DNA of 64,000 bases from Streptomyces lavendulae subsp. lavendulae (lineage in GTDB: Bacteria; Actinomycetota; Actinomycetes; Streptomycetales; Streptomycetaceae), in assembly GCF_002803845.1 (NCBI RefSeq), contig NZ_CP024985.1:806001-870000 (forward strand). The letters run 5' to 3'. Shown in pieces: positions 9,101 through 17,493 of this stretch. The notes below the pieces were generated by a model. That model had not been told where the DNA came from. It saw only the letters and a list, made by a program, of their open reading frames with translations, and ran no database searches. How positions within the stretch are numbered: the first letter of the stretch is position 1; every line of letters begins with the position of its first letter. The position numbers and the translations under genes are program-made.

Positions 9101-9450
9101 GTGAGGCGGGTGGCGGGGGCTCCGTCGGGGGGCAGCGACCACAGGACTCCCTGGGCCTCGGCGACGACGCGGTCCCCGGTGGCGGTGGCGGTGGCCGCGC
9201 CGTTGGTGGCGCGGGTGAGGCGGACCCGGGCCGTCTCCCCGGCCGCGTACGCACCCGCCACGGCCGGGCCGGTCGCGGCCGCGGGGGCGGCGCCCGCGCC
9301 GGTGCCGTCCGGGCCTGCCGGGCCCGTGGCCGCCGCGGCCGCCGGCGGGTGGCCGGCCAGCGCGGCCAGCGCCGCCACCGGGGCCGCCCGTAGAACCGTC
9401 CTGCGCGCCACCCGCACCCCGACCACCCGTCCCGTCGTCCGTCCGACCAC
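6175..9450 (-). CDS. Tat-exported beta-propeller / amidohydrolase fusion
   Basis: A 1091-aa protein in two parts. Residues 15-50 form a twin-arginine signal (ARRTVLRAAPVAALAALAG). Residues about 70-650 are WD40/TolB-like PD40 repeats with recurring WSPDGRHLAF and SPDGRRIA phrases. Residues about 680-1070 are a metal-dependent amidohydrolase: the first metal site is GLWDAHVHPYAY, and a late ALGTDAPLTP supplies the conserved Asp. The family contains prolidase-like and imidazolonepropionase-like enzymes; the substrate is unknown. Several GTG codons near the start make the exact N-terminus uncertain. It lies 92 bases downstream of the multicopper oxidase gene on the same strand, with a hairpin between. 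Confidence 0.85.
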   Translation of the reverse strand: MVGRTTGRVVGVRVARRTVLRAAPVAALAALAGHPPAAAAATGPAGPDGTGAGAAPAAATGPAVAGAYAAGETARVRLTRATNGAATATATGDRVVAEAQGVLWSLPPDGAPATRLTPPDLEPGRPVFSPDGRRIAMSAYRGGAFHIWVMDAGGSRLRRLTDGPFDHRAPAWSPDGRHLAFCSERGGDPVNGGPYRIWTVPLTGGRPVPLTGLPGQPGPGQEGAWEDFDPVWTPDGARVLFVRATVDGETLIARTLASVAADGRGPVRVDHTVADGSLLTPALSPAGRTAWLSAAPGPRKVRYLTLHADGRPVPLEGDLAPAPPRWIGDDRLLVTLDGRFRVIRPHRDTTGREIPLDATLEVPRPRYRVKEYALEADPGRPVHTVHQPCLSPDGRTVAFAALNALWTVPVAGGAPRRIAQAPTTAYVQGPVWTPDGRALIHTDDRDGLNAVRRRELDGGHESVLADGGRVYGSLSPDGTRLACLDLAGRLLVRDLATSVETPLVAALGGGGLPSPPSWSSDGRHIALCDRNRISHRFREGHHLIRIVDTATGAARLHALAPHTSLSDGYASGPVWSPDGRFLACVAESALWLLPVTPDGTPTGPARRLTDESADHPSWAADSRTLLYQSGDRLRLLVLDAHGAPARRPRTVPVALTHRRPAPVDTVVHAGLLWDGTGTPPRADVDVLISGGRVTAVEPHRPGRRAARTVDASRGTVLPGLWDAHVHPYAYTYGARQGLLHLAYGVTTTVSLGGSAHEQARLRDDIRTGRLTAPRLLAGGELLDGSRVAYAMGRAHRTAEGLARSLTRAQQLDWDFVKTYVRAPYAFMEQAARFAHERLGVRAGSHLCAQGIASGQDLTTHLVATERAEHGHGATPAGHTYEDTLALYTHGGFDLIATPFTALPLIGADPSLADDPRVTALMPPWDVSAVRAAAALPPTAEQLGALERETGVYRRILAGGGRVALGTDAPLTPVGLHLHLALRALHRYGFSPAEALTTATRTPARVFGVAEHLGTVEPGKLADLTLVDGDPFTDFADLVRVRAAVRAGTLHERAALEAARPRGAGPGHDWQPVLHQMLRDGCCTHRPHGHHG

Positions 9451-9492
9451 CCGTCAGGGGAGCAAACGATCAAGACGGGGTTCCGGCAACGG

Positions 9493-9529
9493 CCTCGCCC
9501 CGGCGGGCCGTACGTCTGCCGGGGCGAGG
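9493..9529 (-). terminator. Hairpin after the multicopper oxidase gene
   Basis: A 12-bp perfect inverted repeat (9493-9504 with 9518-9529, 13-nt loop) sits between the multicopper oxidase stop and the next gene on the same strand. Confidence 0.6.
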
Positions 9530-9542
9530 AATCGGTGGTGCG

Positions 9543-11015
9543 TCAGGAGATGCGCATGTTCGCCATCATGCCCATGGCCCCGTGGTCGAACAGGTGGCAG
9601 TGGTAGACGTAGGTGCCACGGTAGCCGGTGAAGGTGGCCTGGACCTTCACCGTTTCGCCCGGCTTGAGCGGGACGGTGTCCTTCAGGCCGGTCTCCGGGC
9701 CGGAGGTGACCGGCTGCCCGTTCCGCTCCAGCACCCTGAACTGCACGAGGTGCATGTGGAAGTTGTGCGGGGCGAACTGGTTGGAGTTCTTCACGGTCCA
9801 GATCTCGGTGGCACCGTAGGCGATCTCGGTGTCGATCCGGTCCATGTCGTACGTCTTGCCGTTGATGTACGCCTGGCTGCCCGGGCTGCCGGTCTCGTCC
9901 ATCTTCATGTCGACGCTGCGGTTGACGCTCGCGGCGGGCAGCGGCGGGAGGGTCCGCAGGGTGTCCGGGACCACGCTGTCGTCGTGCGCGGTGCGGGTGA
10001 CCCGGAACTGGATCACCTTGCCGACCAGGTCGGCCGATTCGAAGGGCGCGACGTCCTTGTTGACCAGCTCGATGGTGGTGCCGACCGGGTAGCGCGAGAA
10101 ATCGATGACGACGTCGGCGCGCTCGCCGGGGCTGATCGCGACGGTGTCGGTGCGGTACGGGGAGGGGAGCAGGCCGCCGTCCGTGCCGATCTGGACGAGC
10201 TCGGAGCCGTCGGCGAGGCGGAGGGCGAAGAACCGCTGGTTGGCCGTGTTGGTGAGGCGGAAGCGGTACTTGCGGGCCGCGACCTCGAAGTACGGCCAGG
10301 ACTTGCCGTTGGCGAGGATGACGTTGCGCTTGCGGAAGTCGCCCATCTCGTAGATGAGTTCGCCGTTCTGCGCGAAGCGGGCGTCGCGCAGCGAGACCGG
10401 GATGTCGTAGGCGCCGGAGGGCAGGCGCAGGCGGCGCTCGATGTCGTCGGTGAGGACGTAGGTGCCCGTCATGCCGCGGAAGACGTTCTCCGACTCCATG
10501 TGGTGGGCGTGGTCGTGGAACCACAGGTTCGCGTGCGGCTGGGTGTTGGGGTACGTGTACGTCTTGGTGCCGCCGTCCGGCTCGATGAGGTCCATCGGCG
10601 AGCCGTCGCTGTCCTGCGGCACGTGGGCGCCGTGCAGGTGGATCGAGGTGGGGACGGAGAGGGAGTTGGTCTGGCGGACCACGACCCGGCGGCCGGACTC
10701 GGCCTTGATGACGGGGCCGGGGAAGGATCCGTTGAAGGTGCGCAGCCGGGTGGTCAGGCCGGGCACGATCTCCTTGGAGGCTTCCTTCAGGTTCATCCGG
10801 TAGTAACTGGTGGTGCTCGTCGTCAGGTACGGCTGGAGGACCGGCGCGAGCGGCATCCGCTGGGTGAACTTGGCTATGCCGACGGGGTCGAGCTCGGCCG
10901 CGGGGGCGGGGGGCTCGGTGGCGACGGCGTTCACGACGGGCAGCAGCATCCCGCCGGTGCCGACGATGCTGGTGGCCGCCACGCCTGCTCTGAGTGCGGT
11001 CCGTCGAGTGATCAC
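9543..11015 (-). CDS. Tat-exported multicopper oxidase
   Basis: A 490-aa three-domain laccase-like oxidase. The GTG start gives ITRRTALRAG, a twin-arginine signal with hydrophobic run, and a GGGGGA site lies just upstream. All four copper-binding motifs are present: SIHLHGAH, WFHDHAHH, HNFHMHL and YHCHLFDHGAMGMM, the last with the type-1 Cys, His and axial Met. It oxidises phenols, metals or azo substrates with reduction of oxygen to water. It is similar in size to CotA/phenoxazinone-synthase-like and CueO-like enzymes rather than the small two-domain laccase. The natural substrate is not evident. Confidence 0.93.
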   Translation of the reverse strand: MITRRTALRAGVAATSIVGTGGMLLPVVNAVATEPPAPAAELDPVGIAKFTQRMPLAPVLQPYLTTSTTSYYRMNLKEASKEIVPGLTTRLRTFNGSFPGPVIKAESGRRVVVRQTNSLSVPTSIHLHGAHVPQDSDGSPMDLIEPDGGTKTYTYPNTQPHANLWFHDHAHHMESENVFRGMTGTYVLTDDIERRLRLPSGAYDIPVSLRDARFAQNGELIYEMGDFRKRNVILANGKSWPYFEVAARKYRFRLTNTANQRFFALRLADGSELVQIGTDGGLLPSPYRTDTVAISPGERADVVIDFSRYPVGTTIELVNKDVAPFESADLVGKVIQFRVTRTAHDDSVVPDTLRTLPPLPAASVNRSVDMKMDETGSPGSQAYINGKTYDMDRIDTEIAYGATEIWTVKNSNQFAPHNFHMHLVQFRVLERNGQPVTSGPETGLKDTVPLKPGETVKVQATFTGYRGTYVYHCHLFDHGAMGMMANMRIS

Positions 11016-11365
11016 TGTTCCCCCGTGGGTGGTTGCCCGGCGGCTCACTGCCGCGCGGCCGGTCGCGTGGGTACGCGGTTGTGGACGCGGGAAGTCTGTT
11101 CGATCACGGTTGTGCCGCGCTCGTGCGGCCGTGGGGCCGCCGCCCTGTTCCGCTGGAGCGGCGCGGCGTACCGCCGGGCGGGCCGGGTGCGGGGGCGGCC
11201 GGGCCACGGACCGTTGGGCCGTTCGGGCGACAGTGCGGGTGTCCTGCGCGGCGGGAGCGGTAGCGTCCACGCCGTGGCGCCCCGACCGGGTCATATTGAC
11301 TGAACGGCGCGCCGAGTGCGTTCCGCGAACTGCTTCATGACGCTTCATCACTGTGGAGGCCATGC
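11016..11365. other. Intergenic divergent promoter region
   Basis: These 350 bases separate the minus-strand multicopper oxidase and the plus-strand glycosidase. A GTGGAGG ribosome site lies before the plus-strand start. A short direct repeat, CTTCATGACGCTTCATCAC, lies at about 11332-11350. No convincing small gene or RNA was seen. Confidence 0.5.
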
Positions 11366-13252
11366 GTGATGCGTATCCGGTCCGTCCTGTTGGCCACCGC
11401 CCTGCTGGCGACCCTGTCGCCCGCCGCGTACGGGCGGGACGCCGCGGGGCGGCCCCCCTCCTTCGACGGGCAGCCGGCGCACGACGTGGCCCTGTACGGG
11501 ATCGCCGGATCCGGGACGACGGGGCACGCGGGGGCCCAGGAGTTCGTCTCCGACGGCTCCCGGCTGACCCGGGTGAGCCTGTACCTGAGCAGCCGTGCCG
11601 GGTCGGGGAAGGTGGACGTGCAGGTCCGCGGCGTCCGCGACGACCCCGCGTCAGCGGTCGCGGCGGCCCGGGTCGAACTCAAGGGGCTCGGCGGGCCGGG
11701 CGCCGGCTGGGTGGAGGTCCCGCTGGGCGCCGCGCTGCGGCCGGGGGTCACGTACTACCTCTACGCGCAGGCCGCCACGGCCGGGGAGCAGCAGGTCGTC
11801 TGGCACGGCACCCGTGCGGCCTCGCCGGGCTCACCGGCCGCCGCACAGTACGACGAGGAGCTGGGCGGCTGGCAGGAGGCCCGGGGGCGGCTCGCGTTCT
11901 ACGTCAACCCGGAGGGCGGCGAGCGGTGCGGGGAGACCGAGACCTGCTACGTGCCGGACACGGTGCGGATCGCGCGGACCGCCGGGCTGCTCACCGACGG
12001 GAGGTCGGTGGAGGCCGTCGACCCGGCCTTCGCGGTCGGTGCCCGCTACGTGGAGGGCAGCAACGTGCTGGCGCTGCCGTCGGGCCGGTGGCGTTACCTC
12101 CCGTCGGGCGCGGCGAAGTCGCGCGTCGTGGCGGCGGACGACCCCGGCGCCCTGGCCCAGATCGCCGAGTCCCGGCGCTGGCTGGCCTCCGGCAGGGTCC
12201 CGGGTTCGGCCGGGGCGCGGCGGGCGGGCGCGGAGCGGGCGCTGCTGTCGATGCGGGCGCTGCTGCGTCCCAACGGGGCCTTCGCGGCGGCCTGGTACCC
12301 CTTCTGGGACTTCTCCTGGCCGCGCGACTCGGCCTTCGCCGCGGCCGCCTTCGCGCACACCGGCCACGACGAGGAGGCGTACCGGATCCTGCGGTACAAC
12401 GCGGCCACGCAGCGGGCGGACGGCACCTGGGAGGCCCGTACCCGCCTGGACGGCTCCGGACCGCCCGACACCCGGACCTGGCAGCTCGACGCCAACGGCT
12501 GGGTGCCCTGGGCCACCTGGCAGTGGTACCGGGCGGCTCCCGCCGCCGACCGCGAGGAGCGGCTGCGGGCGCTGTACCCGGCGATCGCCAGGGCCGCCGA
12601 CCACACGTCCGGGTCGCTGGATGCGGAGGGGCTGCCGCCGGCCTCCCCCGACTACTGGGAACTGCCCACCGGCACCGCCAACATCGGCACGGCCGCCCCC
12701 CTGCTGGCGGGTCTGAACGCCGCGGCCGACCTGGCGGCCGGGCTCGGGCGGGCGGATGACGCGCGACGGTGGGCGCAGGCCGCCGGGCGGCTGGAGGCGG
12801 GGATCGCGAAGCGGTTCGCGCCGCTGGGCTACCCGCGCACCGTCGACGGGCTCCACGGCCGTGACAGCGCCGCCGCGTTCATGGCCCCGCCCTTCAACAC
12901 CGCTCCCGCCGGGCTGTCCGCCGCGCTCGACGACACCTACCGGGCGCTGCTGCGCCCCAACGGCGGTCTGATCCCGGGGAACGACCCCGACGCGCCGTGG
13001 GGGAACGTCTCCTGGACGGCGAGCACCTCGTTCTTCGCCCTCGCCTGGTCGGCGACGGGCCGGCGGGACGAGGGCGGCGCGGTGCTGGACTGGGTGCTGT
13101 CCCGGCGCAACCTGCTCGGCGAGCTGCCCGAGACGGTGGACGAGCAGGGTCTGCCGAAGGCCGTGGTGCCGCTGGGCTGGACGGACGCGCTGGTCCTGCT
13201 CACCCTCCTGCAGCAGGACGGTACGACGCTGCCGACGCCGCCGCGGCGCTGA
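11366..13252 (+). CDS. Secreted GH15-like (six-hairpin) glycosidase
   Basis: A 628-aa exported protein. A Sec signal peptide (RSVLLATALLATLSPAAYG) is followed by about 170 residues of beta-sandwich-like sequence containing Cys-rich CGETETCY. A C-terminal catalytic-like region of about 370 residues follows, with WPRDSAFAAAAFAHTGHD and QLDANGWVPWATWQW, patterns seen in glucoamylase/trehalase-type (alpha/alpha)6 barrels. A role in extracellular glucan or trehalose breakdown is inferred. GTG and ATG starts overlap (11366 and 11369). Its 3' end overlaps the convergent anmK-like gene by 53 bases. Confidence 0.75.
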   Translation: MMRIRSVLLATALLATLSPAAYGRDAAGRPPSFDGQPAHDVALYGIAGSGTTGHAGAQEFVSDGSRLTRVSLYLSSRAGSGKVDVQVRGVRDDPASAVAAARVELKGLGGPGAGWVEVPLGAALRPGVTYYLYAQAATAGEQQVVWHGTRAASPGSPAAAQYDEELGGWQEARGRLAFYVNPEGGERCGETETCYVPDTVRIARTAGLLTDGRSVEAVDPAFAVGARYVEGSNVLALPSGRWRYLPSGAAKSRVVAADDPGALAQIAESRRWLASGRVPGSAGARRAGAERALLSMRALLRPNGAFAAAWYPFWDFSWPRDSAFAAAAFAHTGHDEEAYRILRYNAATQRADGTWEARTRLDGSGPPDTRTWQLDANGWVPWATWQWYRAAPAADREERLRALYPAIARAADHTSGSLDAEGLPPASPDYWELPTGTANIGTAAPLLAGLNAAADLAAGLGRADDARRWAQAAGRLEAGIAKRFAPLGYPRTVDGLHGRDSAAAFMAPPFNTAPAGLSAALDDTYRALLRPNGGLIPGNDPDAPWGNVSWTASTSFFALAWSATGRRDEGGAVLDWVLSRRNLLGELPETVDEQGLPKAVVPLGWTDALVLLTLLQQDGTTLPTPPRR

Positions 13253-14450
13253 CGCAGCGGCCGTCGCCCGCGCTGCGGTCCCCGATGACGAGGACGCCCG
13301 GCGGGCGGGTCGGGGCGGGCGGGAGCGTCAGGGGGCGGCGGCCGGGGGTGAGGGAGCCGAGGACGCGGGGGCCGCGGGCGCCGGTGCAGTCGGGTGCGTT
13401 GCCGGGGAGGCCGTGGACGGTGAGGAAGCCGAGGACGGCGAAGGCGTACGCCTCCTTCGCGGCGGCGGGCAGACCGAGCGCGTCGGAGGTGAGCAGGGCG
13501 GTGCCCGGGGGCAGTTCCTCGCGCAGGGCCGCCATGAGGGCGGGGTTGCGGGTGCCGCCGCCGGAGGCGATGACCTCGGTGGCGCGCAGGGGCCGCAGGG
13601 CGTCGGCGACGGTCCGGGCGGTGAGCCGGGTGAGGGTGGCGAGGACGTCCTGCGGTGCGAGGCCGGGGTGGGGGGCCAGGGCGGCGCGCAGGTGGCCGGG
13701 GTGGAAGAGCTCCTTGCCGGTGGTCTTGGGGGCGGGCAGCCGGTAGTACGGCTCGTCGAGGAGCCGGCGCAGGAGGGGCGGGTGGACGCGGCCCGCGGCG
13801 GCGAGGGCTCCGTCGGCGTCGTGGTCGAGCCGCCCGGCGGTGAGTTCGCGTACGGCGGCGTCCAGGAGGGCGTTGCCGGGGCCGGTGTCGAAGGCCAGGG
13901 GCGGGCCGGTCGCCGGGAGGACGGTGAGGTTGGCGATCCCGCCGATGTTCAGGGCGGCGGGGACGCCGGGGCGGCCGCGCAGCAGCATCAGGTCGACGAG
14001 GCTGACCAGCGGGGCACCCTGGCCGCCGGCGGCCACGTCGCGGGGCCGGAAGTCGCTGACGACGGGGCGGCCGGTGGCCTCGGCGATCCAGGCGGGGCTG
14101 CCGATCTGCAGGGTGCCGTGCACCCGGCCGGCGTCCGCCCAGTGGAAGACGGTCTGCCCGTGCGAGGCCATCAGCTCGGCGCGTCCGGCGCACAGTTCGC
14201 GGTCGGCGCGGACGGCGAGGGCGGCGAAGGCCTGGCCGATGCGGGTGTCGAGGCGGCACACGTCGCCCAGGGTGGTGGGGGCGGGCGGCAGGGCGGCGGC
14301 GAGGGCGGCCCGCAGGGTGTCCTCGTAGGGGGCGCTGACCATGCCGAGCGGGACCAGGCGCAGGGTGCCGTCCTCGTCGAGGGTGAGGTCCGCGGCGGCG
14401 GCGTCGACGGCGTCGTAGGAGGTTCCGGACATCAGCCCGACGACCCTCAC
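13200..14450 (-). CDS. anmK: Anhydro-N-acetylmuramic acid kinase
   Basis: AnmK cleaves and phosphorylates 1,6-anhydro-MurNAc, giving MurNAc-6-phosphate in peptidoglycan recycling. The 416-aa protein begins MRVVGLMSGTSYDAVDAA, has MASHGQTVFHW, LQIGSPAWIAE, ALNIGGIANLT, AFDTGPGN and ASGGGTRNPALM, the usual AnmK set. It is about 30 residues longer than typical because of a low-complexity C-terminal tail that overlaps the convergent glycosidase gene. It starts with GTGA overlapping the transporter stop, so the two are translationally coupled. Confidence 0.92.
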   Translation of the reverse strand: MRVVGLMSGTSYDAVDAAAADLTLDEDGTLRLVPLGMVSAPYEDTLRAALAAALPPAPTTLGDVCRLDTRIGQAFAALAVRADRELCAGRAELMASHGQTVFHWADAGRVHGTLQIGSPAWIAEATGRPVVSDFRPRDVAAGGQGAPLVSLVDLMLLRGRPGVPAALNIGGIANLTVLPATGPPLAFDTGPGNALLDAAVRELTAGRLDHDADGALAAAGRVHPPLLRRLLDEPYYRLPAPKTTGKELFHPGHLRAALAPHPGLAPQDVLATLTRLTARTVADALRPLRATEVIASGGGTRNPALMAALREELPPGTALLTSDALGLPAAAKEAYAFAVLGFLTVHGLPGNAPDCTGARGPRVLGSLTPGRRPLTLPPAPTRPPGVLVIGDRSAGDGRCVSAAAASAASYRPAAGG

Positions 14451-15787
14451 CGCAGCGGTCCCCGGTGGTCGTCGCCGCGCAGGCCGGCCAGGGCGAGGGC
14501 GCTGAGGGCGCAGAGGCCCCCGGCGTAGTAGGCGGGGACGTCGGGGTCGCCCGTGGCCGCGGTCAGGGCGGTGACGATCAGGCCCGCGCAGCCGGAGAAG
14601 ACGGCGTTGGCGAGGGCGTAGGCGAGTCCGAGTCCGGTGCAGCGCACGGAGGAGGGGAACATCTCGGCGAGCATGGCGGGGCCGGGGCCGGCGAGCAGCC
14701 CGACCGTGGCTCCCGCGGCGAGCAGGGCGGCCGCCTTGGCGGGTGCGGCGGCGTCCGGGTCCCGCAGGAGGTGGAGGAACGGGAGGGCGCACAGGGCCAC
14801 GGCGAGGGCGCCCGCGAGCATGACGGGGCGGCGGCCCACGCGGTCGCTGAGCCGGCCGGCGGGGAGGATCGAGGCGGCGAAGCCGAGGTTGGCGAGGGTG
14901 GTGGCGATCAGTGCCTCCCGGAAGGACGCGCCGAGCGTGGACTGGAGGTAGGACGGCAGGACGACGAGGAAGGTGTACCCGGCCGCCGACCAGCCCATGA
15001 TCCGCCCGACGCCGAGGACGACGGCCCGCACCGTACCGAGCCCGGGGGCGGGGGCGGGGGCGGGTTCCGGGGAGGGCGTACGGGTGGGGGGTCCGGGGAG
15101 GGCGGTGCGCAGGCCGAGGGCGGTCAGGCCGAGCGGGAGGGCCAGCAGGAACGGGATCCGCCAGCCCCACCCGGACAGGGCCGCCGGGGAGAGCAGCGAG
15201 GCCGTCAGGGCGGCGGCCGCGGCTCCGGCGAGCAGGCCCAGGGCGACGGTGAAGGACTGCCACGCCCCGTAACGGCCGCGCCGCCCCGGGGGCGCGTGCT
15301 CGGTCATCAGCGCCACCGCGCCGCCGAACTCCCCTCCGGCGCACAGGCCTTGTACCGCGCGCAGCAGGACGAGCAGCCAGGGGGCGGCGGCGCCCGCCGT
15401 CGCCCGGTCCGGGAGCAGGCCGATCAGGGTGGTGGCGAGGGTCATCAGGGCGATCACGAGGACCAGCGCGGGGCGGCGCCCGGCCCGGTCGGCGAGGCGG
15501 CCGAAGAGGAGGGCTCCGGCGGGCCGGAAGAAGAAGGCGACGGCGAAGGAGGCGTAGGCGGCCAGGAGCGGCGCGGCCGGGTCCGGGCCCGCCGCGGCGG
15601 GGGTGAAGAAGCGCTCGGCGATGACGGTGGCGAAGCAGCCGTACACGCCGAACTCGTACCACTCGACGAAGTTCCCGGCCGCGCCCGCCAGCAGCGCCCG
15701 GCGCGGGGGGACGGCACGGTGGGCGGGCCCGGTGGCGGGGGGAGCGGCGGACGGGCCGGGCGCGGCCGCTCCCGGCGGCCCGCTCAC
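14447..15787 (-). CDS. MHS-family MFS transporter
   Basis: A 446-aa major facilitator with about 12 hydrophobic segments. GNFVEWYEFGVYG near residue 40 and the loop GRLADRAGRRPALV identify the metabolite:H+ symporter subfamily (ProP/ShiA type), whose members import osmolytes, dicarboxylates or sugars acids. The gene overlaps its neighbours on both sides by four bases (GTGA), between an L,D-transpeptidase and AnmK. Uptake of a cell-wall turnover product is therefore a reasonable inference, though not shown. Confidence 0.88.
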   Translation of the reverse strand: MSGPPGAAAPGPSAAPPATGPAHRAVPPRRALLAGAAGNFVEWYEFGVYGCFATVIAERFFTPAAAGPDPAAPLLAAYASFAVAFFFRPAGALLFGRLADRAGRRPALVLVIALMTLATTLIGLLPDRATAGAAAPWLLVLLRAVQGLCAGGEFGGAVALMTEHAPPGRRGRYGAWQSFTVALGLLAGAAAAALTASLLSPAALSGWGWRIPFLLALPLGLTALGLRTALPGPPTRTPSPEPAPAPAPGLGTVRAVVLGVGRIMGWSAAGYTFLVVLPSYLQSTLGASFREALIATTLANLGFAASILPAGRLSDRVGRRPVMLAGALAVALCALPFLHLLRDPDAAAPAKAAALLAAGATVGLLAGPGPAMLAEMFPSSVRCTGLGLAYALANAVFSGCAGLIVTALTAATGDPDVPAYYAGGLCALSALALAGLRGDDHRGPLR

Positions 15788-17229
15788 GTCGTCGGGTGCA
15801 GCCGGGAGGGGGTGTGTCCGGCGAGGGGTTCCGGCCGGGCGGCGGCGGGGGTCAGGGCGCTGCCCGACAGCCAGGTGCGCCAGTCCATGTTCCAGTCGCC
15901 GAAGCCGTTGTCGAAGGGGGCCATGGGCGCGCCGCCGCTGTTGACCACCTCGACGATGTCGCCCTCGCGGACCGTCTCGAAGAACCAGGCGGCGTCCTCG
16001 GTGGACATGCCGGTGCAGCCGTGGCTGACGTTCTCCTCGCCCTGGGCCTCGACCGACCAGGGCGCGGCGTGGACGTACTCGCCGCTCCAGGTGACCCGGG
16101 TCGCGTAGAGGACGGGGAGGTCGTAGAACTCCTTGGTGCCCTTCTGGATGCCGACGGTGTCCCCGCGCATGCGGACCTTGGCCTCCTTGCCGAGGACGAC
16201 CTTGATGCCGCTGCGGGTCAGGAAGCCCGCCTTGCCGGTGGTGACGGGGATGGTCCGGATGACCCGGCCGTTGCGGCGTACGGTCATCTCGTGGGCGGCG
16301 GAGTCGGTGACGGCCTCGATCCGGTCGGCGACGGTGAACTCCAGGGGCTCGGACGGGCCTCCGTACCCGTGGCCGCCGAGCTCGACCCCGTCGAGGCCGC
16401 TGCGGACGCGGACCACGGTGTGGGCGGGCCAGTAGGTGCGGGGCCGGAAGTGCAAGGTGGTGTCGTCGACCCAGTGCCAGGCGCCCTCGACGTGGGGCTC
16501 CGAGGTGACCTGGAGGCCCTGTTCGACGCGGGCCCGTGCGTCGGCGTCCTCGGCGGGGACCGGGCTGCTCAGGACGGCCGTCACGATCTCCCCGGCCCCG
16601 TACGTGCCCGGGCGGGGTCCGAACTCGGCGGTGAGCCTGCCCCCGTCGGCCGGGGGCGCGGTCCGGAAGGCCATGGTGACGCCGACCGGGGTGCCGTCCC
16701 CGTCCTGGGCGCCGACCCGCACGGTGTAGGTCTCCCCCGCCCGCAGGGGTTCGGTGTTGCGCCAGCGGCCGCCGCCCGGGGCGAGGGCGCCGGCCAGGTG
16801 GCGGCCGTGGCCGTCGTGGACGGTGACGTCGGTGAGGCCGCCGGCCTGCGAGCGGGCCAGGGCGATCTCCAGAGGCCCGCCCGCGTCCGTGGGGAGCGCT
16901 TCGGGGCGGCGGAACGCCGGGTCGGGCAGGACGGACGCGGCTCCGTGGGCGGTGGCCAGAATCCGCTGTTCCCGCCAGGCGCCGCACGGCCCGCCCCGGA
17001 AGGCTCCGGCCTCGCACCAGCCGGCGGTGACGGGGCCGCGGTCGCCGTCCTCCCCGTCGACGGCGCGGCCGACCAGCAGGGTGACCGCCGCGTCCCGGGC
17101 CGCGCCGGCGGCCGCCCGGTCCAAGGGGCCGCTCCCTCCCGCCGGTTGGCCGGGGGCGGCGGCGACGGCCAGCAGGGCGCCCGTCACCGCTGCCGCCGCA
17201 CTCCACGCTTGAGTCCGTGACTTCGCCAC
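15784..17229 (-). CDS. L,D-transpeptidase (Ig-like domains plus YkuD)
   Basis: This 481-aa enzyme forms 3-3 crosslinks in peptidoglycan. A GTG start gives a Sec signal (SAAAAVTGALLAVAAAPG). Residues about 130-300 are Ig-like domains similar in order to mycobacterial LdtMt2. Residues about 310-440 are the YkuD domain, with HAAPWS and the catalytic Cys in SHGCTGM. The predicted location is periplasm/cell wall. It is the first gene of a coupled three-gene operon with the MHS transporter and AnmK, which suggests joint control of wall remodelling and recycling. Confidence 0.93.
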   Translation of the reverse strand: MAKSRTQAWSAAAAVTGALLAVAAAPGQPAGGSGPLDRAAAGAARDAAVTLLVGRAVDGEDGDRGPVTAGWCEAGAFRGGPCGAWREQRILATAHGAASVLPDPAFRRPEALPTDAGGPLEIALARSQAGGLTDVTVHDGHGRHLAGALAPGGGRWRNTEPLRAGETYTVRVGAQDGDGTPVGVTMAFRTAPPADGGRLTAEFGPRPGTYGAGEIVTAVLSSPVPAEDADARARVEQGLQVTSEPHVEGAWHWVDDTTLHFRPRTYWPAHTVVRVRSGLDGVELGGHGYGGPSEPLEFTVADRIEAVTDSAAHEMTVRRNGRVIRTIPVTTGKAGFLTRSGIKVVLGKEAKVRMRGDTVGIQKGTKEFYDLPVLYATRVTWSGEYVHAAPWSVEAQGEENVSHGCTGMSTEDAAWFFETVREGDIVEVVNSGGAPMAPFDNGFGDWNMDWRTWLSGSALTPAAARPEPLAGHTPSRLHPTT

Positions 17230-17493
17230 GCAGCCCTCCCAGGTCGCACACGCCGGATGGCAGCATCAAAACGACCGGAGCACGAAACGATGATCATAAA
17301 CTCGGCCCTGGGGCCGAACGGGCGCGCCAAGAGAACCCGGACGGAGCAGAGCGCGCCGTCCGCCGCGTACCACGGCCCGCCCGGCCCGTCGGTCCGGACA
17401 ACGGTTTCCGGACACCCCCTAGGGGGTCGCGGGAGGCCGTCCTGGGGTTCGCAGGTGGCGGAGGGCACCGGTCCGGTCCCGTACGCTCGACGG

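Noticed and set aside
4396..9393. 1665-codon plus-strand open frame
   Set aside because: It is the high-GC shadow of the TAP-like peptidase and the propeller/amidohydrolase; Gly/Ala/Val-rich composition without any domain.
17257..17493. N-terminal extension of the YrdC protein from an upstream ATG
   Set aside because: The 79 additional residues show no family similarity and the conserved sequence begins at the ATG at 17494.
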